NCBI GenBank assembly: GCA_964019155.1
Contig: OZ025240.1
Coordinates: 89,981,119-90,045,118 of the forward strand
Direction: 5' to 3'
DNA: 64,000 nucleotides
DNA from: Osedax fenrisi
Lineage: Eukaryota; Annelida; Polychaeta; Sabellida; Siboglinidae
The number at the start of each line of letters is the position of its first letter. Position 1 is the stretch's first letter. The notes under the pieces were generated by a model. That model was not told the origin of the DNA. It did no database searches and was given only the letters and a program-made list of their open reading frames with translations. Shown here one piece after another: positions 49,165-60,739 of the stretch. Position numbers and translations under genes: made by a program.

Positions 49165-51940
49165 ATTACTAATAATATTACTTACTTACTTTTACTTTTA
49201 TCCCATGACTCTTGAATCGTAGGGGGGATTATGAATATTTCACACAACAGCGTCGCCATTTGTTCATCGTCGATTTGTTGTCTTCATCAGTAGGTCACCG
49301 AGATCTTTGGATGTCCATTCGTAAATATTATCCATCCATTCCATCTTTGGGCGCCCACGAGATATTGCAATTTCACTTTGTCCTTGTTGAATATTTTTAG
49401 CGAATGTATTGTTACCTGATACATGGCTAAACCAAAATATCTTTATTTTTTGATAATTGAGAACCCTGGCGTAAACTTCCCAACATATGAATTAATTTTC
49501 ATTTTAATGTAGATATTCGTTTTATGCTCTCTGTAATTTATACCTAATTATCGTCCGTGTGCTTTATTTTCGAAGTCTTTAATTTTGTTCTCCATCTTTT
49601 CAGTAATCGTCCAAGCTTCGCATCCATAGATTAATATTGAGAGCAACAGTGTTTTATACAGACTGGATTTTGTTTTAAAGCCATTTTTTGTACTTGTCCA
49701 TATATTTTTAATCTTAAGACGATGTAGAGGTGGCTAGTCTGATACGGATGTCTGCTTCACTGGTACCATTTAAGTTATAGATACTCCTAGATATTTAAAT
49801 TTATCTACCTCTTTCAATATTTTCCATTCATTCTGATATTTACATGAACACTTTCGTCTCTGCTATTCACCATGATGCCATTTTCATAGTTTCCATACCA
49901 TAATCACTCGCATGTTTTGATAGACTATTGGTAAGTTGTTGTAGTTCATCATTTATACCGATTATTAAATGAATATCATCAGCGAATCGAAGGATGGATA
50001 TTTATCTACCGCCTATGGAGATACTAGAATGATGATTTAATAGGATAATTATATCATAACTGTATTACGTCCACCTCGAAAGACTGTTTGTTCTTCTTAA
50101 AGATATATTCGGTGTGTGTGTTTAATATTTCCAGAAGTATTTTTAACATGATTTTGCTTTCGTAGCTAATTAGACTAATTGTTCGATAGTTCGAGACATT
50201 TCTGGAATCACCTTTCTTTGGAAAGGGGGTGATTAATGATTTGGTCCATTGTGACGGCCACCAATTTGTCTCCAAATTTGCTGACATAGTGAAGTCATAA
50301 TATCGAATAGTTTTTCCCTTCCACGCTTTATTAGCTCACCAGGTATATTATCAATACCATGAGCTTTACCATTTTTCAGAGTGTTGATAGCATTTCTTAC
50401 TTCTGATTTTAGTATAGTTAGTTAAATATCATGCTGGGATGTTATTGTGTCTTTAATTAGTTCTTAATTTGTCTTTATAGGGAGTTGTATAGTTAATTGC
50501 AGTATTCGGTCCACCTTCTTAAATTAATTACTCCGGCTTAGGTATACTTTTACAGTTAATATCAATGTACGCCTTTCACCACATAGGTATAGAATAGCAT
50601 TAGTCATCTAAGCTTGTTTCTTTGGTCTGTGTTATCCGATTGTTTCGGAGGCGGCGGCTATAATACTTGTATCTACCATTTTGTATATCGTCGTGGGACT
50701 TTTGTTAACCATTTCTAGATTATGTAGTTCGGTTTGCAGGATATTTCTATATGACTCAAATGTTGTTTGGTTATTGAGATTTTAGAAATCAAATAGTATT
50801 ATATTTCTTTTCGTTTTTTTCTTTATGATTAGCTTCAATTTAATATTTCATAATACCAGGTCATGATCTCTATTTATGTCCGCACGAGGATAAGTTCTTG
50901 TAGATGTCCTGATTATACTAAATTTGAAGCGTTGAGGGGTTAGAATTTAATCAATTTTATTATGTGTTAATCCATTTGGAGAGTGCCATATGCAAATTCT
51001 AGATTTGTTATGATTACAGAGAGTATTGGCTAGTAGTAATTTATATTTATCTGCAAATACAAGCAATCTTTTTCCTCTTTTATTTGTTAATTCATTGCTG
51101 AAACGTCCTATAGTATTTGGCCATGCCAAGTAACCATCATTTCCTGCTTTTACATTCCATTCGCCCATTACTATAAGAAAGTCTTTCTTAGGTGCCTGTT
51201 GTATCGTATCCTCAATCTGTTCGTAACATTATTCTATTTCCTCGTCTGAGTATTCTGATGTCGGCGCATATATGTGTATTATAGTGCAGTTAAAAGGAGA
51301 AGCTTTTATTCATATTGATATTATTCTGCTTTAGACTGCATTATAGTTTAGTATTGAAATGCATAATTCCTTGTTTACTATGAAGGCTACACCCTACATA
51401 TATTTGTTTCGGTATCCGCTATATATATATATATATATATAAACTTATGTTCTTTATTAGTTGTCACTTCGCATGTTCCTTTACATCTAATTTCTGATAA
51501 ACCAATCACGTGCCATTTGTATTTTTCACATTTATGTGACAATTGTTCTAGCTTAACGCACCTATTAGAGTTCTTACGTTCCATGTGCCAAATGTTGTTG
51601 TTGTCAAATGATTTATTTTATTTTATTAAAGATGTTGTTGTTATTGTATCTAGTGGTCAATTTTTCGCGTTCAACCTGGAGTTTACCGATGATTCGCGCC
51701 GTCGTTTTTAATTCGGGCCGCGACCGATCCGGCATGTTGATGTTGTTATGAGTTGTATTCATAATCTATCAGTAGGCATGATATTCTGAGCGGTGCCTAT
51801 CTCCTCTCTCAGATCCCCTCTTGTATTTTAGCCCGCAGAATAGTGCGTTTTCCTGGGTGCGGCACGAGGATCCAATTCAATAGAGGTGGGTGTTGGTTGG
51901 TGCCTAACACCCTTACACCCCAACTAATATTACGAGCTTT
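49165..51940 (-). mobile_element. RTE-like non-LTR retrotransposon, long but degenerate copy
   Basis: Read on the minus strand. The leader (51,900-51,620) leads to the endonuclease start with GTWNVRTL (about 51,590-51,565) and LEQLSHKCEKYKWHVIGLSE then IRCKGTCEV (51,545-51,460). The endonuclease GEWNVKAGND block, NELTNKRGKRLL, ANTLCNHNKSRICIW and HNKID lie at 51,165-50,947. The linker is about 50,450-50,300. The RT start has WWPSQWTKSLITPFPKKGD and NYRTISLISYESKIMLKILL (50,265-50,110). Motif C and C-terminal scraps lie at 49,990-49,560. The 3' end has CCCTACGATTCAAGAGTCAT followed by GGGATAAAAGTAAAAGTAAG (49,225-49,185). A small (TA)n run sits inside the endonuclease (51,421-51,440). Frames are broken in many places. 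Confidence 0.8.
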
Positions 51941-52369
51941 TATAAAAATAATTACATTTTGAAATATTGTTAAATATCTTCCATTTACGTTAAGGAATAC
52001 ATAAGTTAATGTAATGTTTTCATTAGTATTATTTTAAAATATTTATAAATATTCATCGATTATTTCTCAATAATAATAAATATATACATGTTACGTTCGC
52101 ACATGATATTAAATATTCTGTATATACTATTATAAAATTATAAAATTAAACTATATTTTATAAAACAATGGTGAGATCTTATTCCTTTAAATGCAAATAT
52201 TTATTATAATTGTCTTATGTTTTATAAATTGTAATAAGATACATATGTAAAACGGTATTATTATACTATATAGGTAAACCCTAACTAATGTTACTATTTA
52301 TATTTATATTGATATAAATTAAATCAAATTAAATGTCATACTTGTATTGTTATATTAACATAATATATA

Positions 52370-52372
<3 letters not shown>

Positions 52373-52450
<78 letters not shown>

Positions 52451-52472
52451 ATATATATATATATATATATAT

Positions 52473-52530
<58 letters not shown>

Positions 52531-52535
52531 ATATT
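52373..52535. repeat. Long interrupted (TA)n microsatellite
   Basis: About 160 bp of TA with isolated TTGATA and TTTATA interruptions. The Y/I repeat frame across it (52,333-52,545) is an artefact. Confidence 0.95.
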
Positions 52536-52545
52536 TATATATTAA

Positions 52546-52916
52546 TTAATAAAGTGTTGCTAAAGTAAGAATATGCTCAACATGTATCAGTGAACGTTCA
52601 CTTTCTGATAACCGTACATTATGCGAAATAGGTATATTATTGTTTATAATTACAATAATATATATTATATATATAACATATTGATATATAGGTATATTTG
52701 ATGATTTTGATAAAGTAAGGTGTAATATAGATGAAGGACTATGCTTTATAGTAATGTCGATTATTAATACCAAGGTATGTATATTATATAGCATACTACT
52801 TAATATTTGTAATGTTTTTATTTAATATTTATAATCGTATTAATAATTATATTAAATAACAATATTGTTATGTAGAGTGAATTAATTACATGAAATTCGA
52901 ATTAACACAATAACAC

Positions 52917-52959
<43 letters not shown>

Positions 52960-53110
52960 ATGATGATGATTTAATATAATAATATAATAACGAATGCTAT
53001 TCTAGTCATTGTTTTTCGATGATAATTATCATTCCTAAATATTTTGTCGAGTTATGTGGAATTAGTGCAGTATTTTAAAATATATTGTAGGAAAGTGGAA
53101 TATTTTATTT
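52546..53110. other. AT-rich DNA, no gene seen
   Basis: Contains (TA)n at 52,925-52,955 followed directly by (ATG)5 to 52,971. No coding feature. Confidence 0.6.
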
Positions 53111-53330
53111 ATTAAGTTTATTCATGTTGTTTTATTTGTATTTAGGTATAAATAATTGGTGATCATCCAATTGTGTGATTCTATAATACAGTCATTCATT
53201 CGAGAGTTATTTGCGGGAGAAATAATTATTATATCATCAACATATAAATGGTATATAATTTCAGGATAATTATGAAATATTGTATATATATCCTACTCAT
53301 CACAGCTTATAATATAGAAGACTTATTGAT
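53110..53330 (-). pseudogene. CR1/L2-like RT scrap with YVDD motif
   Basis: The minus-strand frame near 53,275-53,120 reads HNYPEIIYHLYVDDIIIISP then IESHNWMITNYLYLNTNKT and a stop. The YxDD pair followed at the usual distance by a W--N-L-LN--KT block is the palm motif C and following region of CR1/L2/Jockey-type RTs. Flanking sequence is too decayed to follow. A Copia-type RT is an alternative because of YVDD, but the NxxKT block argues for a non-LTR RT. Confidence 0.5.
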
Positions 53331-53469
53331 GATAGAGAGTCAGCAAATAATTTAATAACGAATCTTAACGTGGCCTCCGAACGATCTGAAAAATTCTTAT
53401 CAGATTTTTAATCAGTTATATATTCTTAGATATAAATGTTGTTCTTTTTTCAAACCAATGGTTAACTAC

Positions 53470-54040
53470 TCTTTATAGTTTCCTGTTATATATATGTTAC
53501 TATATTAACCTAGTATTTAATATCTAGTAATATATTACCTATCATATACATATATGTATATAGATTAATCAATATATCCATACATTATAATCTTATTTTC
53601 TATAGTATAGGTTATGTTTAGAATGTGATATTTAAACGTATATAATTAATAAGTTAGGTATAGTACTATTAAATATAAACTATAAATGTATTATATTTTT
53701 TAATATAATTTTTAAATATTTTGAAAATTTTGATTTTAGATAATGGCCTATTATTGAAGAAATAATGTATTATAAATATTATATAATATATTTGTTAACA
53801 ATACTAAAACTATAATTAGAATATCACACAAATAATATATTATATTGAAATAATTAAAATATGTTACTATATACTTTTTATTTAAATAATATTATTTTAA
53901 TAAACTAATTTCAAATAAATGAATTGATGAATTCATAGAATGGTTTTTAAATACTTATAATAACCTGTGATATAGTAATATAGTAATAATTGAAATATCT
54001 ACTAGTTCTGAATACAATATAATTTTTTATAAAAATATAT
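53470..54040. other. AT-rich DNA, no gene seen
   Basis: Nothing recognised on either strand. Confidence 0.6.
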
Positions 54041-54044
54041 TTTT

Positions 54045-56160
54045 TCCTGACGATTTACTTACTAGTTAACCCGTAACTCGTAAATCGTAGGGGGAATGAT
54101 TCAATCTATGATGCCAGAGTAACACAATTTCTCCAGTTGTCTCGATTATATACATATTTTATTAAACAATTAACATCATTATTTTAATCTTTTCATTTAA
54201 CCAATTCATTTTTATTTTGTTCGACCTCGATATCTTAAACCTTCAGCCGCTCCTTGCATGATTGTTTTGCACAAATTATCATGTCTGGATATATGTTCAA
54301 ACCACTTTAATTTGCATCGTTTTATTGTTTGCAGGAGTGGCTCGTATTACCTATTAATTCGATCATTCTGTTACGGAAGAACACCCTTGTTTTCCTTTCT
54401 TGATATGTAATACTGAGTAATTTCCTATGCGATTTATTTTTAAAAGCTTGTATTTTATTTTGCATGGCTGTATTTATCGTCCATGTCTCGCATCCATAAT
54501 TAAGGATCGATAATACAACAGAATGATATAGATTATGCTTTAATTTTATTTATTTATGTTCCTTATAGTATACGATCGCGGATGTAGCAAGATATAATCT
54601 AATTCTGATGTCCATTTCACATGATCCGTATATTATTAGGGTTGCCCCCATATAGAAAAACTTGTCAACTTATTCAAGCTTTTCTCCATATAGGGTAATA
54701 TTTGCATGTATAGAATTGTCGTTAGTGTTTACCATCGCTTTACTTTTTTCTGTGCTTATTTCCATTCCATATATGGTTGCATTTCTTGATAATTGTCTGT
54801 TAGTTATTGGAGCTTGATTCTGCCAAGTAATTCGATTTATTTAGTGAACTTTAGATTCAAAGTTGGTCTTCCAACTATTGAAATAGATTAAGAATACTTT
54901 CTCTGAGTTTCACTCATAATTTCTTCAAGGAATAAGTCGAATTATGTTCGTGAAAGCAGACAACCTTGATGTACACTAACTGAAGTTTTAAAGAATTCGC
55001 CTTCAGCATTTTTTAGTAGTATTACGCTAGTATAGTTTGCATATAGTGATTTGATTATCATGATTATATCGTTCTTAATTACATAATCCTTCATGATATA
55101 CTCGGTTAAATGCCTTTTTAAAATCTATTAAATTATGGAACAAGTTTATATGGCTGTCTAGATGTTTTTCAACAAGATGTCTGCAATTAAACACTTTTTC
55201 TATAGTTCTCCTTTCTTTTCGGAAGCCAGCTTATTCTCCAGATAACATTTCTTCTATCTATGGGTTTATTCGTTTAAGGATTATGGATAGTAGTATTTTG
55301 CTGGAATGGCAGATTAAACTTAGCGTGATTTTTTCATTTCGTGAGATCACCTTTCTTTGGTATTGGTAAAATAAGTGACTTGGTCCACTGAGAAGGCCAT
55401 AATCGACCATGATTTCTGACATAAAGTTGTAAGTATTCTTATCACAGTATTGCCCCAATGTTTAACTAGTTTCTTAGTATGTTATCACTATTGGCTGATT
55501 TTCCTTTCTTCATCGTTTTAATCGGTTCTATAACTTTAGACTCGAGTATAGGCAATTATTCCTCCATTCTTATGTTAAAGTTTGCATTACTGTTTAAAAC
55601 ACTAATATCTTGGTTAAGCTGGTAATAGTAAAGTTCATTGTAGTATTCCTTCCATCGCTTAAGAATCATGCTTCAATTATTAGAAGTGCTTCTGGGTATT
55701 GTCTTGGTAAGCGTTATAAGTTTTTCATAAGCCCGCTTATTGTGTCTTCCATATCTCATATAATTATCTATAGATTTACACTGATATTGTATCCAATCAT
55801 ATTTTTGCGAATAGTTGAATTTATCTCCCTGTAGCCATTTTCTATATCAGATTTTTGATTCTTTTTAGACTTCAATATTCTTCTGTCGTCGCAAATTTCG
55901 AGTATTTCATATGTAATCCATGGCTATTTTTTACTACGATATTTTCCAATTATTTCTAAAACAGAGCATGTTATAATTTGTTCAAATTTTGTGTAGATTT
56001 CAGTTGGGTTTCAGTCTTTTAAAGTCTTTTCTAGCTCAATATATTTTACATCTAAATTATCTGAGTATAATTTGCATATTCTTGGGTACTTTAATTTATT
56101 TAAATTATAGTGAATCCGTTTATATTATTTGGTTTATTTGATCGTAATTTTAGGTTTATA
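54045..56160 (-). mobile_element. RTE-like RT remnant
   Basis: On the minus strand: linker blocks at 55,920-55,700; at 55,458-55,258 CHSSKILLSIILKRINP, followed by SGE-AGFRKERRTIEKVFN (about 55,245-55,190). Motif A is LIDFKKAFNRVYHE (about 55,130-55,090). A FNS/FESK region stands where FADD should be (about 54,870, lost). Then come YGMEISTEKSKAM (about 54,770-54,735), a VDKFFYMGATL block (about 54,680-54,645), VLSILNYGCETWTI (about 54,515-54,470) and the C-terminal domain. The 3' end shows CCCCCTACGATTTACGAGTT and a TAAGTAAATCG tail (54,100-54,048). The endonuclease is absent. Confidence 0.75.
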
Positions 56161-56808
56161 CCTGACGATTTACGTAAACTATTAAAAATATTTAAAAATA
56201 GATTAGAAATTCTCAATCATAATTGAAATGACAACTTATTAGTTTTAATTGTATTAATATTTTCATTTCATTCATATATCCATATTTAATATTTTTTTAT
56301 ATTATATATATATATATAAATATATTTAGTATTTAATATATATATATATATATATTTTTTCATTCTCACATATGTATATATATAACGTTTTATGTATTAT
56401 AAATATATCACATACCATAGATACATATCGCTAGAGGTTGTTTTAGTAAGCACAACTTCAGTATATCAATGCATCCAGACATGGATCGAGTCATCGCGAG
56501 TTTATATGGAAATATCGGTCACAAAATAACTGCAACGAGCCCACGAAATATATTAGGATGTGACTCGATAACAAGTTAGTATATTTATATATAAATAGGA
56601 TAACAATTTTACTTTATAGTTGAATGATTGTATCATATTTCATTATAGATTTAACTTGAAATATATAGGAATTTTAAAATTTAGTTGAAAAAATCCTAGA
56701 TAAGATTATGAAAAATACATCTCATGTATATATTTCTGATTACAAAAAAATATAATTTATAATGTAAGGGTAGTAGTAAAGGCTTGACGGCGATCATTGT
56801 TAAAATAC

Positions 56809-56852
<44 letters not shown>

Positions 56853-56975
56853 TTTAATACTTGCTTGGTATACATATATGTGAATATACATATAGTGGTG
56901 TGACAATTAGTTATATATTTTAATAACGGGAACGTTGATAGTGGATTTAAATGTATTAAAATAGGTAGGGGATGG

Positions 56976-57029
56976 AAAGGAGTAGTGGCCAAGAACGTAG
57001 TAGTGGCCAATAACGTAGTAGTGGTCGAT
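56976..57029 (+). repeat. Three tandem copies of an 18-bp unit
   Basis: AACGTAGTAGTGGCCAAT and two close variants (the first starting AAGGAGTAGTGGCCAAG) lie head to tail. Confidence 0.85.
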
Positions 57030-57764
57030 GTAATTAAAGCGTGCCAAATAAGATAAAAAGTTCTTTATACAACATTTCGATAATCAAAATGTCTATATTA
57101 TAAAGTACATTTTTTCTAAATAATGAATTGATTACTCAAATATATTATGTAATCATTTGTCGTCAAATTTTTCCAAAAAAATGATTAAATATTTATACTT
57201 ATTTATTTATATATAACTATAGTTATTACATTATTTATATGTATGCGTATGTGTATATATAATTAAATCATTGAATCAAATAAGGTGAGTATGCATCATA
57301 AACATAATTATTTAATATTAAATAATTAAAAAAATATAAATCTAATACATTACGAGACACCTATTGCATATTCTGATACTAGCGGCACCTACTCCTCACT
57401 TGCCTTATTGCTTTTGTATGCCTTTTGTAATGCCTAATAAATCGTTAATACTATCCAGTAATATATAAAAATGAAATCTCAGTATTCTAAAACTATTTGA
57501 TTTACAGCTAATTCTAATTAAAATAATATCTTAAAATTCAGTATTTACCGATATATTAGAAGTATGTTTAGGTATAAAAAGTTTCGGACTCTACTCCATT
57601 CCCATCCCTAGATAAATAATCTTATTCGGATGTATTGCTATGTACTGGCTAACAGTACAAGTTAATATTTATATTTACCAAGTTTCATAATTCAAAGATA
57701 TTTGAAATTTTGTTAATCATATAATTAATGTTAGATAATGTTAAATATTTAAATATGTAATTGA

Positions 57765-57811
<47 letters not shown>

Positions 57812-57896
57812 CATATATAAATATTAATATATATTGAGTATTGAGATTTATTGTAAATTTATTTAAAATATTTCTATATTATTACGTATAAGCTCT

Positions 57897-57898
<2 letters not shown>

Positions 57899-57953
<55 letters not shown>
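57899..57953. repeat. (TA)n microsatellite
   Basis: About 55 bp of pure TA. Confidence 0.95.
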
Positions 57954-57958
<5 letters not shown>

Positions 57959-58083
57959 TAATAATTAAAAATAAATGATGTATATTTCTAAATTAGAAAA
58001 ATGTTGGAAAGTGTGTTCGGAATATTTATGTAATAATGGAATAGTTTATATACAAAAAAGTTCGTATACATAAATATTTATGA

Positions 58084-58088
<5 letters not shown>

Positions 58089-58117
<29 letters not shown>
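58089..58117. repeat. (TA)n microsatellite at the 5' edge of a CR1/L2-like element
   Basis: A TA run ending directly at the ATG that opens the CR1/L2-like endonuclease region at 58,118. Confidence 0.9.
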
Positions 58118-58118
<1 letters not shown>

Positions 58119-60609
58119 GGATTTTGATAAATGTATTGATATTTACACAACTACAAATTGCAGATATCTTGATAAAACTGATTTCAATAGAAATACTATT
58201 TCTATAGATAATACAAATAACAATACGTTTTCTATTATCCATATAAATACGCGTAGTTTTATTCATAATCATGAACATATATAGACAATTATCTATATGA
58301 AATAACATTTAAATGTAATATTATCATTATCCTTGAATCGTGGATGAAAGAATCTGATATAGGGAATTATGAACTATGTAATTATAATTCATTTCATATT
58401 ATTCGCAAAAATAAAAGGGGTAGAGGAGTTTCTATTTTTGTTAAAAATTCACTTAAATCTCAAGTTGTAAACAACCTAAGCAAATCAATAGACAATTTTT
58501 TAGATATTTTAACTTTACAAATTTTGATTAATAAAAAAATATTAATAAGTGGTATATATAATTCACCTACTTCCAGTATTATTAATTTTACAAATTTTAT
58601 AATAAATAATTTTACTAGACTATTGAATAATGATATTTTTTTATGCGGAGATTTTAACATTGATATTTCACGGACTAATGATAGTAATATTTTATATTTT
58701 ATAGATACTATGAATTCTTTAGGACTATTTCAACTTATTAATAAACCAACTAGGATTGGTGATTATTCCAATACAATCAATCATATTCACAAATTGTAAA
58801 ACATCACCATAAATTACTGATATGGCTTATTTATTACTGATATAAGTGAACATCTACATATTTTCTCAATTTATAATATTTTTTTTACATCTAATTTAAT
58901 ACTTACTAAACAAAAGTAGAAAACATTTAGATCATCAAATTATTCTAATATTAATTATTTAAAAAAATCATTATTAGATTACAACTGGAAATATATATAT
59001 GATGATAATAACCCAAATAGTGCGTTTGAATCTTTTTTTTAAATATACACTGATTTATATTTTAAACATTGTCCTTTAATTAAGAACAAAACTTCAAATG
59101 TTGTTAATAAACCCTGGATATCTGAAAAAATTTTAAAATTATTGCTATAAAAAATAAAATATTATAAATGTTTACTTATAAATAATACTACTTTTAATAA
59201 ACAAAGATATATATCTTATAATAATATATTAATATCTGTAATCAGACTTTCAAAAAAATTATATTTAGAAAAAAAAATTGACAATGAAAAGAATATTAAA
59301 AAAAATGGAAGTCTATAAATGAAATTTTGAATCCAAATTCAAAAAATATAATTAATTTTCCCTTCAATAACATTACCAAAGAAGATGATTTAAATACCGC
59401 GACTATGTTTAATAATCATTTTTGTACTTTAGGTAAATCGTTATTTGATAAAATTCCTAAAACTAATAAATATATATTTCCATCAGAACTAATAAATTCA
59501 AATAATTTTTATCATTACTCTATTTCAATTCCTGAAATTGTTAATATTGTAAATAATTGCGCTATGAAAACTTCTACAGAATTATTTGAAATTGTTATAA
59601 ATTTAATAAAAAATACTATAGATGAAATAAAATATATATTGCAATACCTTTTTAATATTTCGATTTCGCAAGGTACTTTCCCAAATATACTTAAAAAAAG
59701 TAAAGTTATTGTTTTATTTAAAAAAGGCGACAAAACTTTACTAGGTAACTATAAACCAATTTCTCTATTATCACAATTTTGAATCACAAAATATTTGAAA
59801 AGATAATTAAAAATCGAATAAATGAATTCTTGAATACATTTCCTAAGATTAATGAATCTCAATTTGGATTTAGGAAAAATAGTAGTACAAATGATGCTTT
59901 GAATTATCTTATGGAAAATATTACTAATAATTTGGAAAGTAAATTGTTATCAGCAATTTTATCAATCGATCTATGTAAAGCCTTTGATACAATAGATCAT
60001 AAATTACTTATAACAAAAATGGAAAATTCTGGTTTTAGAGGTGTTGCAAAAGATATTTTACAAGTTATCTTGAAAATAGAATGCAATGTGTTATTTATAA
60101 TTATACTAAGTCTTATTTTAGAAATATTACTTTTTAATATATTTTTTAATGATTTACATATTGTTTTTAATTCTTCTATTCTATTTTATTCGCATACGAT
60201 ATTAATTTAATTTTTAAAGATAATGATGTAATACTCTTAAATTAACCAATAATAATGAACTTAATAAATTAAATATATGGTTATCAGAAAATAAACTAAC
60301 TATTAATATAGATAAATAATCTTATATTTTAATACATGATAAGTTTAATGATAACAAATATATAAATAATCTTGTTTTACATATAAATGTTAATATAATT
60401 AATAGAGTACAGTATTATAAATTTTGAGGAATATCTGTATATGAGAAATTAAATTGGTAAAAACATATAGATAATATTTCGATTAAGCTTTCTAAAGTTG
60501 TATCAATTATACATAAATTAAAATATTCACTTACTATAAAATTATTAAAACTAATTTATAATACATTTTGTCTACCTCATCTAAATTATTGTAATACTGT
60601 ATGGTCTAC
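58118..60609 (+). pseudogene. CR1/L2-like ORF2 (endonuclease + RT), broken and interrupted at its 3' end
   Basis: Starts with an endonuclease: FSIIHINTRSFIHNHEHI (about 58,229-58,280, the N-terminal catalytic N), IILESWMKESDI (about 58,327-58,360, the catalytic E), then 58,344-58,799 with KRGRGVSIFVKNSLK, ISGIYNSP, FLCGDFNIDISR and LINKPTRIGDYSNTINHI. The RT spans 59,327-60,609: SQGTFPNILKKSKVIVLFKK (about 59,666), NYKPISLLSQF, then in another frame ESQFGFRKNSSTND (about 59,850), motif A SIDLCKAFDTIDH (about 59,962-60,000), LTINIDK (about 60,297) and LPHLNYCNTVW (about 60,573-60,605). GVPQGS and FADD are mostly lost (about 60,100-60,200). It stops mid-palm at (TA)6, where the R2-clade element begins, which points to interruption by that insertion. 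Confidence 0.75.
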
Positions 60610-60621
60610 TATATATATATA
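60610..60621. repeat. (TA)6 run at the R2-clade element 3' junction
   Basis: TATATATATATA lies between the CR1/L2-like RT sequence and the A9 tail (T9 on the plus strand, 60,622-60,630) of the minus-strand R2-clade element. It is the visible target flank of that insertion. Confidence 0.7.
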
Positions 60622-60637
60622 TTTTTTTTTCGGACAA

Positions 60638-60654
60638 TGGTTAGTTAATAACCA
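60638..60654 (-). promoter_or_regulatory. 3' UTR hairpin of the R2-clade element
   Basis: TGGTTA-GTTAA-TAACCA forms a 6-bp stem and 5-nt loop just before the A tail. In the R2 family the RT recognises 3' UTR structure to start target-primed synthesis; a role here is inference. Confidence 0.4.
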
Positions 60655-60739
60655 GAGCCAATTATCCCATTTATTAGCGAAAACATATTAATAAAAATAT
60701 GACGAAGTAGGCAAGGGAGAGGCCAGGTAATTAAGGATA

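Larger units (their letters stand above)
56160..58088. other. AT-rich DNA, no gene seen
   Basis: Contains (TA)n tracts (56,810-56,848; 57,767-57,807; 57,899-57,953) and a short 18-bp tandem repeat. No RT motif or host exon recognised. Confidence 0.6.

Noticed and set aside
52333..52545. Y/I-repeat open frame
   Set aside because: A direct translation of (TA)n; similar frames at 32,436-32,660, 45,077-45,283 and 56,696-57,010 are rejected for the same reason.
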